From: Thalassia testudinum
Taxonomy: Eukaryota > Streptophyta > Magnoliopsida > Alismatales > Hydrocharitaceae
Direction: 5' to 3'
DNA length: 64,000 bases
Assembly (NCBI GenBank): GCA_037157565.1
Contig: JAZHRO010000013.1
Location: forward strand, 114,590,001-114,654,000
Of the stretch, positions 45,460-57,099 are shown in pieces. Position 1 is the first letter of the stretch. Every line of letters begins with the position of its first letter. The position numbers and the translations under genes are program-made. The notes under the pieces were generated by a model. The model worked only from the letters and a program-made list of their open reading frames with translations. It was not told the DNA's origin and searched no databases.

Positions 45460-47754
45460 CTCCCCATAGGGTATTAGTAAGCTTGCTTGAAACCATTACC
45501 ATACATATACATATAGCCCATTGGGGGTGGCCTGCTAGGGCAAGAAAGAGAGAGGTGTGGCCCATTTGGGCTTAATCTGATCTACGCTGGAGTATGCATA
45601 CACTAGTGCCAGACCCTTTGTAGGGTACAGAGAAAGAGGAGGGTGCAAGACTTAGAAAAAAAAATAGAGAAGAGAAGAAAGACTTAGTGCATGCATAGTA
45701 GAGGAAAATTAAGAGAATAAGAAAAGAAGGCAATCTTTTCTCTTATATATTTATGATAAAGTAATCATCAGCCATAATAGCTTTAATTAATTAGAATCAA
45801 TAGACAAATGCTCCTACATAACCACCAGAGAGACATAATTCATTGCATATCCTTTCTGAGAAGAGTGCATTAGAATAGGGTTAAATTGGTAGTTTTAACA
45901 GCATATCATAAATGCAGAATAACCATGGGATTTCCCAAGGGTTAAATGAAGGCCAAATGAGCATTAATGACTACAAGAGGGTTCATACTGACAGAAACAG
46001 GTTTTCGCTCACTTCGTGAGTCAAAATAGCACCCGAAAATCTAATTTCAGACCTGTTTAAATAATAGAAATTCTGGTCAGAATAAATTCCATCTAAACCT
46101 AAAAATCATGGAAAAATAGTCCATAAGGTTTGGCATCCTTGATTTGACCATTGGAACCCATTTTGATTGAAAACAAAGTCTTAGATAGGAAATTACCCTT
46201 ATTTTGATTTCTACGTAAATTGCCTATTTAAACTTTGTCCAAACCAAAATCTGACTTCACCATCAAATTCCTTGGGTCCAAATTAGGTTTGTACAAAAAT
46301 TTGGGCCTAATTAGAGATCATCTTGACCTACTTTGCATTTTGGTCCAATCTAACATGTTTTCTCTCAAATAGCCCCTCAGCTTACGAAATCTAATGCATT
46401 TAGCTCCCTATGTTTATCATCACCTTCACCAAGAGGCCCTTGCCTCCATTGCCATGTGAACACACCTACAATCGAGTTGCCATCAGGAAGATCTCCCTGA
46501 TTTCATGGCCAATCCCATCCAAAATTGGAAGGGAGGATCTTGAGACCTTCTTCTTTCATCTGAAGGCAATCTCGAGCTCAGATTTGAGTCGAGATGCCCA
46601 TGCGAACACCTTAAAATCAAGAGTCCTAATCCCTGAGTTCTCGAGCTTTCAAGCTTGTTTCCAAGCTTGGAAGCTCTCTTAATGCCCTATAAAAGACCCT
46701 CAGGGACTGCCTCACATCCTTAGCTTGATTCAGGCCTAAATTCTTCACCAAAAACCCTTCTCTGACCCTCTTCGATTGTAGCTCCGGTGAGCTTCTCCAT
46801 CCACCCTCTTTGTCGGCTGCCACAAACCATAGTTGGCCGATTCCGCTTCCTCAAGCTCTTCTGTCTCTCGTAATACCAGGGAGGGCCTCCTCCCACCTTC
46901 ATCCTCGCCATTCATCCTCAATGGAGAGTTCACCTTCCACGGCGCCGGCCATACCATACCCGATGCTCTTCCTCCCCTTTCGTCCATTATCTTAGGTTTG
47001 TTAAGTTGCTAACTCCACTTCCTTTTTCTCCCTTCAACCCTTCAATTCAACCTATTTCGCCGCCGTTTGCCCTCCATCTTCTCCACATCCGGCCGCCCTC
47101 TGGCGAGGTTTCCCCGATGCTCCACCGCATCGAACGCCTCACCAACACCACCATAAGATCTGCCCCACCTCCGCGAACCAAACCCCCATCCTTAGTCACC
47201 ATTCCAGCCATCCGAACGCTCCACCAAACACCACCTTCTTCGCACTTCATCGCCATCACCGTCCACCCTCCGCACGCCACAAAGCTCCAGGCAAACACCA
47301 TGACCACCTTCGCCGTACTTTGGCAATCCTCCTAAGGTATTCTAATGTGGCCGTGAGGCCTTATTCAATGTTTTAGGTCTTCGCCGGTGCTTAGTCGTTG
47401 CCGCCATCATCTCTACCTTGTTCTTCAAGCTCCAGCCACTAGAGCTCTAGGTTCCACTCCTAGGACACACGAAAGAGCTCCAGTCATCTCTCCAGGCCAT
47501 CAATTGGAGGCCTCATCCATGACATCACCTCCAATTCGACGATGTTCTCCTTGCTGCTGTTGAGTGAAGGAGGGGAACAAAGATAGTCCCACCTCGTGGA
47601 GTGAAGGCCGCGCGACTTTGCATAATTGAATTTGTGCTTTGAGCTGCTCGCCCAATCATTGAAGGGTCGTGTCCCTCACACCCATCTCACCTGCTAACCT
47701 GACCTATTACACACACCTCGATCACCACACACGCTGGTGACCCTAGTCCATGCT
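45460..47754. other. Unclassified repeat P2
   Basis: Moderately GC-rich sequence with a TATA box CTATAAAAG at 46687-46695 and, after it, CCGGTGAGC-type phrases. Several open frames (46410-46682, 47006-47335) overlap on both strands and show no domain. AGTCCCACCTCG lies at 47584-47595 followed 25 bp later by CATAATTGAA, the same arrangement as in P1. It could be an LTR of an unrecognised family. Confidence 0.35.
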
Positions 47755-49470
47755 TGATGTAAACATGTTTACACTACTTAAGATGTCTATTTATGCATGT
47801 TCTTAAGCATAGGATTGCATTGCATGCTATAAATATTGCATAACATGTATCATCTTGCATTTAGAGTAGTTTGAATAAAATGGAGGTTACTTATCTCCTT
47901 TTATGTTCATGGACAAGGAAAACTTTTTATCGGGGCCTCAGATCAAGGATCCAACCATACGGATGTGATCAGGGTGACGATTGGAGTTCAACGACTCCAA
48001 GATCGCCCACATCAGACATCTGTAGCATCAAATAGAGATCGGGGAACCTTAGAAGATCAAGGGCCAAGATGGTGTAAATCCACACTTCAAACGACAAATC
48101 CGACTGCACGGATGGATTCGGATCGACGATTGCAGCCTAACGGCACGAAAATCGACTCAATCCGACAACCGTGGCACCATCTGCATCATGCAGAAGATGG
48201 ACGGCCAAGATGGCACCACGTGGTGCAATCTCAGCTGTCCAACCAATCCTCAAGACCGCCGCTGCCTCTCCAAAGGAAATCCAACGCGCGATCTAGGCCA
48301 CTGGATCTTGATCCAACGGCTGTGGATGCGCGCGCTTGATTTCATCCATGTGACACAATCCACCGCGCAGCGCAGCGGTTGCAAGTTGTTGCGTGATCAC
48401 AGGACGTGAGTTCGACTCGCGATCTGCGGTGCGTGCATGATTAAATGCGACCGCTTGATCGGCTGTGGACGGCCTAGATCACTCGATAGAGCCCATGCGC
48501 TATTGCACGCTACGCCTCACGTGAAATCGCACATGGGCGGGCGTGTAAAGGAGACAGGCGGTAGCACGATCTAAGCCGTCCGATCTCGCTACCGGATGGT
48601 TGAGAGCAGCTAGACGTGTACGCGCATTACACGCGCGAGGAGGTTAGTGGGCGCGCGCGCGCCGCCCCCTACGTCCACGTTCGGACCTTTAGCGACGGTT
48701 TTATCCGTCCTAAAGGTCCTTAAGGTTTTTAGAGTTGTAATGACCAAATTGCCCCCACTCCTTGCAACTATAAAAGGAGACCCCCTCCACACGAAATTCT
48801 CATCCCTTCCTTCTCTTCTCTCCCTCTCCAAAGCTCAAGGGAAGCTTGTCCCACACCTGGGATGCTTCTTGCGAGATAAAGTCAATTTTTCGTCCCATTT
48901 TGGAAGCGGATCCCGCGACGACGATGACGTGTTGCCCTGTTCCCGTTCTTCTGCTTCGTCCTCCTTCGTCCTGCTCCATCCTCCTTCGTCCAGGCGTCAT
49001 CCCGTCCGGCTCGTCCTCCAAGCGACCGTCGAGGAGGATATTTCTCTTTCCATTCTTTTAATGCTTTCTAGAATAGATTTTTTATTTTCTAGAGTAGATT
49101 TACTACTTTCTAGTATAATCATTTTCTCGCTTTCTAGTCGTAATATTTAGTGTAATGAACAATCCTTTTGATAATGAATTCCATGTTCATTCTATATCTC
49201 TTTTGATTTTTGTTTCTATTATTCTCTCTCTTACTCTCTCTCTCTTCTATTTATTGTAAATAGTTAGATAGTTCTAATCAATTAATTTACTTTGTGACAA
49301 ATATATCAAACGTGTGTTTTTAAATCAAACGTCTGCCTCCCTATGTTCGACCCGGGATTTTCTATTTCGGTATAAATTTTATTTGTTGAACACGTGTTCT
49401 TCGCTTTCATACTACGATGACAGGTTTTTCAAAACCAAAAATGTTAGTGTAGCAACTCGCACGTTCAACA
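47755..49470 (+). repeat. 5' LTR of G
   Basis: Starts TGATGTAAACATGTTTACAC and ends ACGTTCAACA. GC-rich U3 with GGGCGCGCGCGCGCCGCC at about 48650. TATA box CTATAAAAGG at 48768-48777. The motif ATGTTCGACCCGGGATT lies at 49335-49359, about 115 bp before the primer site. Confidence 0.85.
48768..48777 (+). promoter_or_regulatory. TATA box of LTR G
   Basis: CTATAAAAGG, in the same context as in LTR L. Confidence 0.72.
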
Positions 49471-49473
49471 TTT

Positions 49474-49491
49474 TGGCACTGTTGCCGTGGA
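49474..49491 (+). promoter_or_regulatory. Primer-binding site of G (tRNA-Asp type)
   Basis: TGGCACTGTTGCCGTGGA, three bases after the LTR end; a few changes from the perfect tRNA-Asp complement seen in K. Confidence 0.8.
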
Positions 49492-50630
49492 GGCGACGCT
49501 TTTTGATTTTTTTTTCTTCGCGTTTTCTAACTTACAAATCATTTACCTCACTTTTCTCCTTTCTTATTGTGATTGCAGGTACTCTTTTGAGACGAGCAAA
49601 AGCGGTAGATGGAGTAAAGTGCTGTGGAAGGTTTTGTAAGTTACCCCTACCTCCCACCCATTAGATTTCATTTCACCACATAATAGCACAAACATCAATC
49701 AACCTAGGTGTTCTTATAAACTCTAAGGTTAGATTGTTTATTGTTTGACACCCACACCTGCCCCAACCCCCACATTAAAAAAAAAGAAAAATTAAAAAAA
49801 ATCTCACAAAGGTACACAACCTCATCTGATTTTCACACTCAATCGGTAAACCGATCTTTCGAGCCGATACACACATCCAAACACATAATTGAGTAGAAAT
49901 CAGATTAGGTAATCACTTGTGTGCCTAATTAAGTGGTGCAACAGGCCAATTGTTTGAGTTGATTGGGCCGTACCACTTCAATTAAAATCAACTCATCAAG
50001 TAGCTGCCCTTTAGGTTCAACTCTTAGGGATTTACCAGGAGCTCCACATTCTTTTAAGTTTTAAAGGAAAACATCTTCACTTGTGCTTTCAAAACTTGGT
50101 GTGCCAACAAAACTTATTTGAAAACACCTAAAGTTGAATCCTAAAAGCTACTAAGCAAGATTTGAACTCTAAAATTCACCTCATCATAAATAATCTTGCT
50201 TGAAAACTATTGGTTGTGCATGCACACACAAATCAATCAGTCATTAAGGGCACAACCCAGATAAAGGGCTCATCACATTCCAATGCACATTTAAACCTAG
50301 CCCTAAATAAAACAGAGTAGACATTGGCCTTAAGGATTCGACTCGCTCTTCAGAACCCAGAATGAGATTATTTTCGATTAGTCTTTTTCTACTGTTGAAT
50401 CTGATGTCTAGCTAGGGGAGCAGAATCAAACGATCGCGGCTGGGGGGTACACTAGGAACTGGAGGTGCAAGCTAAAGGAAGAACCTTCTCCCCAGTCTCT
50501 CCTTCTAACTGGTTGGATTGAACAGACATAAGTAGATCAAATCGTTTCTCTATCTGAAGACGGGTTTTGGGAGTCTGTAGGTCTTTAGGCTAGCCCACTT
50601 AAGGACAGGTTTGATTGTTTGTATTGCAGG

Positions 50631-52177
50631 GCGCCTTTCTTCCTCCCATCTCTCATGAATCCTTCCACATATTACACGCATTCCCTCTCTTTCCCTCCTG
50701 ATTTGAATTATTCTCAACATGACGATTATCCCGACTCGTACTGTAATCAACCATCAGTTAGTTGGGATAACTCGGATTGGGGATACAGTTCCGGACCTCT
50801 GTGTTTAGGGTTTAACCTTGAACACTATGATTGTAATTTCTATCCTTCTCAGAGCCACATCGATTACAGATCGTCACCCTTTCATGAACAACCTAATACG
50901 ATCTACAATCAAGAAGGATATACTGATTCTTACCCATCCTCTGATTACACTGCCTTTAGGTCATCACCACCTTTTGAACAATCTGAAATGACCTACTATT
51001 AGGAAGGGTATAACGAATCTCAATTCGTTAATTCCCCTGCATTGACCCCAAACCTGCTCAACCTTGAACCAACTCATTTGGTTCAGGGTAACCAAGTTCA
51101 AGAAAAGGTTCTGGCTAACTTGAGAAATATCATACAATCTTTAGAAGTTCAGCCAATACCTTGCATTGAGAGATTGGAGCCTCTGATTGAAATGATTGAT
51201 GATTTGAATAAGTATTTGTTGGATTGGCTCCAGGATGTTAAGGATAAGAACTCATGTGAGTTTCTACTTGGGAAGTTAGCAAAATTGAGGATGGGATTTG
51301 TGGTCGCTTTGATTCAATCATGGGATGATTCCCAGGATGAACCCTCTTCAGGAGAGATAATTTCAGAACCCATTCAAGCACCTGTTAAGGGGACACGTGT
51401 TACGAGGCTGACCAGATTGAATTAGAGCAACCAATTAAGGATGATCTGATTTCTTCACCTGAGATCCCTGAGCCAGGGTATGAGGAAACATATGTCTCTT
51501 TGGATCAGAAAGTGACAGATGATTTTGAGACATACATTAATACGGATCTTGATTTCTTTGATTCTGATGGTAAAGATTCAAGTTGCGAAGTCTCACACGA
51601 GTTTACAGAATATGATTTGTGTGAGACGATTGGGCCTGAGGAATCTAAAAGATCATTTGATAGCCCAATAATTGAGGAAACTGATTTTATTAGGGCTCAC
51701 ATTACGGATCCAGAATCTCATTTTCTGGATGATTCAATTCAATGCCCTGATTGTCAGTTACACCCCGTTGAGCTTATCGATGATTCTATTTCTGAGATAA
51801 TTAGACCCAAGTCAATTTTGATTCAGCCACATCATTTAGACTTGGAGATTTCAGATGGGGTGATTAATATGCAAGAGGTCCTGGAATTTGACATGCTGAA
51901 TGAGGAGGATAGGAGCTGGGAAATTTTGATTTGGGAAGTAAGTTCCGGAGGAAGTAGAAGATTGAGTCGAAGGGTTCCTATTAAGATGAAACCATCAAAC
52001 CAAAACCCTTACGACATCTGTTCTGAGGATGTCCAACCTAAGCACACATTCATTGATTATCCTTTTGTGCTTGAATTCTCTGTAACTCGACTTTTTGGTC
52101 TTGGGTTGCATCCTCATAAATCGCAGGCCCGACCTTGCTTGCATACTGATTTTAGGTTTTGGGTAATTTTTATCTAG
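50631..52177 (+). pseudogene. Acidic Tyr/Pro-rich gag-position ORF of G
   Basis: Function unknown. One frame from 50631 reads through a single TAG (51000-51002) to about 51400, then a one-base shift leads into the frame of 51500-52177. Order: Tyr/Pro/Ser-rich N-terminus (MNPSTYYTHSLSFPP), repeated F-E-Q-P/S and Y-x-S-S-P units (FHEQPNTIYNQEGY, FEQSEMTYY), a predicted helical block (EKVLANLRNIIQSLEVQPI, LIEMIDDLNKYLLDWLQDV), then a long acidic tail (DQKVTDDFETYINTDLDFFD). It aligns with the L ORF over its whole length, including the C-terminal RPKSILIxPxxLDL stretch. A shared ORF kept recognisable in two elements suggests it was under selection. No catalytic motif. Confidence 0.7.
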
Positions 52178-52661
52178 AACCTGAGATATTCTCGATTATG
52201 GGGTATGGGTCAGTACCACAATTTGGTCCACATCTATGAACCTCTACTGACAGGTTAGAGGTTTCTTCTGTTTATTCTGATTCTGACTTGCACCTGTGAA
52301 TTCGTTATTTCTCTTCTCTGTATAGTGTGCCTAGCTGAAGTACTAAATTCAGCACATATACAGTTCTTTTTAGTTTCTATCTCGGAGCGGACCTGACATT
52401 CATGCAATTCAGGTGCCTTCTACTCTATTCCACTCTATTTTATATCTTTTTAATACAATGAGGACATTGCATTAGATAGGCATGGAGGGGTGGATATTCG
52501 TCTCTGAATTTATTCGTCAGCTCTGTAGATTTGTTTTAGTTTCTTATTTAAAAAAAATTGGAATTAGGAAAGAGAACTTGGGTTTAAGAAAATTTTAAAT
52601 CTTAGGAAATACTACATTATCATTTGAACATAAAGACCCTTCACGTCTTTAGACTTAATCA

Positions 52662-52707
52662 GCCCATGTATCCACTAAAATGTGGATTTGTTTTTCTAGT
52701 CCTCGCC
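52662..52707 (+). other. Left arm of the G 3' noncoding inverted pair
   Basis: Contains GTATCCACTAAAATG and ends CCTCGCC. It can pair with 63482-63524 (GGCGAGGGCTTG...CATTTTGGTAGATAC). The two arms were about 850 bp apart before K was inserted. Confidence 0.6.
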
Positions 52708-52889
52708 AACCTTAATTCTATTGTAATTTGAGTAAATAAGTTTGGATGATAAGTACACGACTTATCAACCTGCCCTCTGATTTGAGGGAATTTTGAGTCT
52801 TAAGCATCTACACACTATCTTGTCACTGACTTGTTGTTTGACGATTTTAACGGAAATTGGGTAGCTAATGAACCTTCTAGGGTGATATG

Positions 52890-55553
52890 TAATGGCGGTA
52901 TGGCTAGGTTTTGTTGTTTGTTACAGAAATGGTGTTGTAATACAGATAGTCATTGCCACTATTACAATTTTACTCGGAAATAAAAGGTTTTCCCGAGGTC
53001 GAACTCAGGGAGCAAACTATTACTCTAGAAGTACAACATTTCTATTACAAAAATGAGAGAGAGAGAGAGAGAGAGATAGATTGGTCTCTTGGCTTTTTCT
53101 TCTTCTCTTCTTTCTCTTGTCTTTGTCCTCTTCTTTTCCTTCTCTTTTCTTCAGTTCCTCTGTCTTCTTTCTTCTTCTGTTCTTTTGTTCTTCTTTTCTT
53201 TCTTTCTTTTCTGTTCTTCTTCTTCTTTGTTTCTCCTTCTGCGGCGCCTGTTCTTCTCTCCTTCTTCTTTCTCTTCTTTAAGGCGTCGTCTGATTTTTCA
53301 ATCAGACAACTTAAGTAGCCTTGCTACAGTGTGTCCTCCTGCTTTTCTCTTCTGCGTCTTTATCTTCTTCTTCTTCTTCTTCTTCTACTTTGCTTCGAGC
53401 AGCCAAGGCTTTTGGCTGCTTCTTTCCTTCTTTATCTTCTTCTTCCTCTTCTACGGTCTTCTTTCTGTTCTTCTTCTTCTCTTCCTGCACACTCACACAG
53501 CTTGGTCAGGGCAAAAACCTAACCCTACCCTCCCCCGCGTCTCTCTCTCTCAGATTTCACTCGTGGGATCGCTCTCCCAGAGCCGCCAGGTATTCGGGTA
53601 CGGGTCGCGCCCGGGTCCAGGCCCACCGACGTGCGGTGGTGGGCGAGGAGTGCTGGTCGGGTATACGGGTCGGGCCAAGTCCGCGGGGGGTGGTCGCAGA
53701 CGAGGCCAGGTAAGCGGGTGAGAGGGACCTCACCCCGTGTGACTGAGGCGATAAGCCTCAGTCACTTTTTTCATTTATGCAGGTGCACGGCTTTACGTGC
53801 TTCTGAGGTGGGACTAAATGTCCCACCCAAATCGGCGCCTGCAGCTGAGGAAGCTGCAGGCAATCGCAGCAGCACGCGAGGCAGTCACCCCAGCTGCAGG
53901 CGAAGAAGCTCCAGCTGCTCAGCAATGGCGGCGGAGTAGGGGTGACCTGAAATCAAGCATACGGCCTCTCGGCCTAGTCAGAAGGTGCAGGGAGCTTCGC
54001 CGGAGTGCGGCGAAGCTCGTGCGGGTGGTGGCAGGTCTTGGGACGGCATCTGGCGGTGGGGCTAGGTCGGACAACGATCGGAAAAATGGGTCTGTTCGGT
54101 GGAATGTGGTGGTGGTGTGGAGCGATAATGAGTGGGCGGAGGTTGCTCAGTGTGATGAGGTGGAGGTTCTGTGAGGGTCGGCGAGGCGTGTGCGGCTGCG
54201 GAGCGATGGGAGCGTCTCGCCGGAGGGTGGCCGGAGATGAGGGAGGTGATGGTGAACAGCGTCGGTCGAGGGGTTTTGGATGAAATAAAAATGCGGGGAA
54301 TGAAAGAGGGATAGAGAAGACTAGATCTAACCTAACTAAAGGGACGAAGAGGCGGACGGCTGTACCTGCTGTCGCCGGAGAAGAAGATGCCCAGTGGGGG
54401 AGGACGGCGGCGACGACGAGCTGAAGCAGCGAGCGCGGGTATTGCGCGACGCGGAGGAGAATCAGGAAGAAGTCTCTGCCACTGGTTTTGTGGCAGAGCG
54501 AAGCGGAAAGGAAAGGGGGCTCACCGGAGCTCGCTGGGTTTCCTGGCCGGGAAGGAGGAGAGGAATCTGAGGTAGAATTCTGGCTAGGTCGAGATAGTCT
54601 CCTCTGCAGGCGGAGGTGACTTTTATAGAGGTGAAAGAGGAGAGGTTAGCGGAGAGAGGCGACGTGCCTCCCTCGCCGGAGGACAGCCGGAGTAGGGACC
54701 CATACCTTCCGCGCGTTCGCATGGAGGGTATGGGCTGCTGCAGAGATCATGGAGGTGTCCCTGCGACAGCAGACGTCGCAGGGAACACCCGGTTGACAGG
54801 GCAGAGGGCCTCCCTCACCTTGCGCGGCACCATGCTCCGTGCAAAGTCGCCAGAGCATGGCGCTGCTCAGCATTTGCAGGGTGGACCCAAATGCAAAGAA
54901 CGATGAAGACTTAGGGCCAAAATGCGAGGGTTTCAAAAGTTGAGGGCCAAAAAGTAATAGATGAGGACCAAAATGCAAAGTCAGTCAAGAAGGTCTCTTC
55001 TTAGGCTCAAGTTTTTATGCATGACTAAATGGGACCTAAGGGTTCTAATGGTAAATTTTATTTCTAGGTAAGACCTTGTTTGATCGGCCAATTTATATAA
55101 AAACCAAAATTAAATCATTAATTGGGCATGGTTCTCAATATAGGTCAAAATGGGTTCCCAAGGCCAAATTGAAGGTTCTAAACCCTAGAGATTATTTTTG
55201 TATGAATTTTAGAGGGTTTATTCGATTTTTGCTTTGCCTCGAACCTCGTGAATTGAAGTGGGTTTGTTTTAGGGTTACAGATTGTCATTTAATTCCTTGG
55301 AGTTGCTGTAGCCCTTATTGGATCAGATCATCCCACTTTCCTTCTTATTTGGTTTGTTTGACCTGTGTTTGGACGCTGAATTACCCTGTTTGCTGATTGT
55401 GTTGGTGAAATTGCATTTTTACCCCTTATGACTTATTTTCTTTTTGGACTCAGAATTCTCTGAGTTAAGCCTTTCTTTGAGTTATGTAGGAGCTTTTATT
55501 CTCTGTATTAGGTCAAAATGAGCTAGTTATGGCTCATGATGAGGTTCTCATCA
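52890..55553 (-). repeat. 3' LTR of K
   Basis: 2664 bp. Contains a GA microsatellite (53054-53078), a long polypyrimidine region with CTTCTTCTT (53090-53500), an 11-bp-stem hairpin (53739-53765) and a TATA box CTATAAAAG on the minus strand (54620-54628). The open frames of up to 210 codons here reflect CT-rich composition. Lacks a 75-bp segment present in the other LTR. Confidence 0.9.
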
Positions 55554-55578
55554 TACCCCCATGCCTAGCTTTTGCTAG
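55554..55578 (-). promoter_or_regulatory. Polypurine tract of K
   Basis: Minus strand: CTAGCAAAAGCTAGGCATGG then GGGTA, next to the 3' LTR start TGATGAGAACC. A second such tract is at 56831-56868. Confidence 0.78.
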
Positions 55579-57099
55579 TCCCTTAGCAAAAACTTAAGGT
55601 TTCAACCTTTGTTCTAGACCATGAAGTTCTTAATAGCTTCAGATAAGTGCTTTTTCATTTGAACTTAGATTAGGTTATAATGCTGACCATAGGCTTAAAA
55701 GGTACTCTAGTACCAACCAAGATCCTGATCTGTCTAGCCTCAGCCTCAGTCCTTAGCAACGGTTTTTAAGGTCCACAAGAACTAACCTAAGGTCTATTGA
55801 ACTTTGTGGTTAAAGCACCCGTGCTTGAAATAATTTTAGCCCTGGCCCAGTTCGCAGTGCATTTTGTAAGAGAGAGAGATAGAAAATTTTTCTGTTTGGA
55901 GAGTTTTCTCTCTCTTTTTCTTTTTAATTTTAGCTTAGGGTTGGCTTTTCAACATGGTCTGTATCAGATTCCTTGCTCCTATCATCAATCCTAAAGGGTT
56001 CCTGGCAATTGATGCTTCGAGATAACACCACCCATGGTAACCCCCGGAACCCTAGTTACTGAGATTTCGAGATAATCCCATCCATGGTGTTCTGTGGCCG
56101 AATCCTGACCCTGGTAATTGACACTTCGTGATAATGCCATCCATGGAATCTGAACCAGCAGAGTGCTTACATGCCCCCAGTAGGATATGTAAATATCCTA
56201 AGAGACAAGCACCGAGGAGATGATATTTTGTTACGCATCTTCGAGGGGATTTCCCGCCTCTCTACGCTGGGAACTCATCCAAATCAACTTGTGTTGATCG
56301 GTCGCTCCTACTCTAGGTGTACTTTTCATAATTTTGCGACGCTTCTGCATGATTTTGATTTTTACGCTTACTGAACCAGGCTGTGTGTGAGATTGGGGTG
56401 CTTAGGTTACTGAGTCCCGTAAACCAGAAGTCAGTTAATGGTGTCAAATACTCCCAAGCCTTTGACCTAATACGTAAGCTTTTCATTTTCCTCAACCCCT
56501 TGAGGAATATCTAGATCTTAATGGGTACTAAGAGTCTATCCAAGAATACCTAAAGTTTACATTCTTACTAATCTTGCTGTGCACTTTTCAATTTTTTCAT
56601 GAATGCAGTCTAGAACTTAGGTCAATTCCTTAGTTCCTTACTGATGAATATCACTTTTTCTTTCATCTTTGTGCTCCTTTTTCATTTTGTTTCTTTTCCT
56701 TCTCCCACAAAATTTTCTTTCTCCTCTTATTCTCTTATTCTTTTTCAAATTTTTTTTTTAATTTTTATGGTGTTTTTGGTATATGTGATTTCTTTGTTTG
56801 AAACCTTTTCTTACAAGTTTTGCACTTTCATACCCCCCCATGCCTAAGATTTGCAATGTCCTCATTGTAACCTAGGGGGTTTTTATTCAACTTAGTTCAT
56901 ACATTAGGACAGATGTTTTGATGAGTGAATGGTTCAGGGTGACTGTTGTGGACGATTTCTAATCTCAGATGCAAGCATCTAAGGTGGAGTCGGCTGTCCT
57001 AAAGGGTGAACCTTAAGTGCAAAAAGGTATTAGAAAAAAGTTTCAGGTTTTCAAAGAGAATGACGGGCTGCCTCCCGTTGAGCGCTAAATTTGATGCCT
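55579..57099 (-). other. 3' noncoding region of K
   Basis: No ORF. Three imperfect repeats containing TTCGAGATAA/TTCGTGATAA and CCATCCATGG start at about 56011, 56061 and 56120. Internal polypurine-like site TTAGGCATGGGGGGG with AATGAGGACATTGCA at 56831-56868 (minus). Confidence 0.5.

Noticed and set aside
43077..47754. Host gene exons in the GC-richer stretches (46400-47340)
   Set aside because: Overlapping frames on both strands, no domain and no credible exon series. Repeated signals shared with 40065-44202 point to repeats.
48645..48666. GCGCGCGCGC tract as a CpG island promoter
   Set aside because: A short alternating tract in LTR U3; the TATA box at 48768 is the better promoter signal.
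53089..53721. Open frames of up to 210 codons in the K LTRs (also 60318-60929, and minus-strand 61634-62281)
   Set aside because: They lie in CT-rich LTR sequence, overlap other open frames on both strands and encode Ser/Leu/Phe or Arg-rich low-complexity peptides. Composition explains them.
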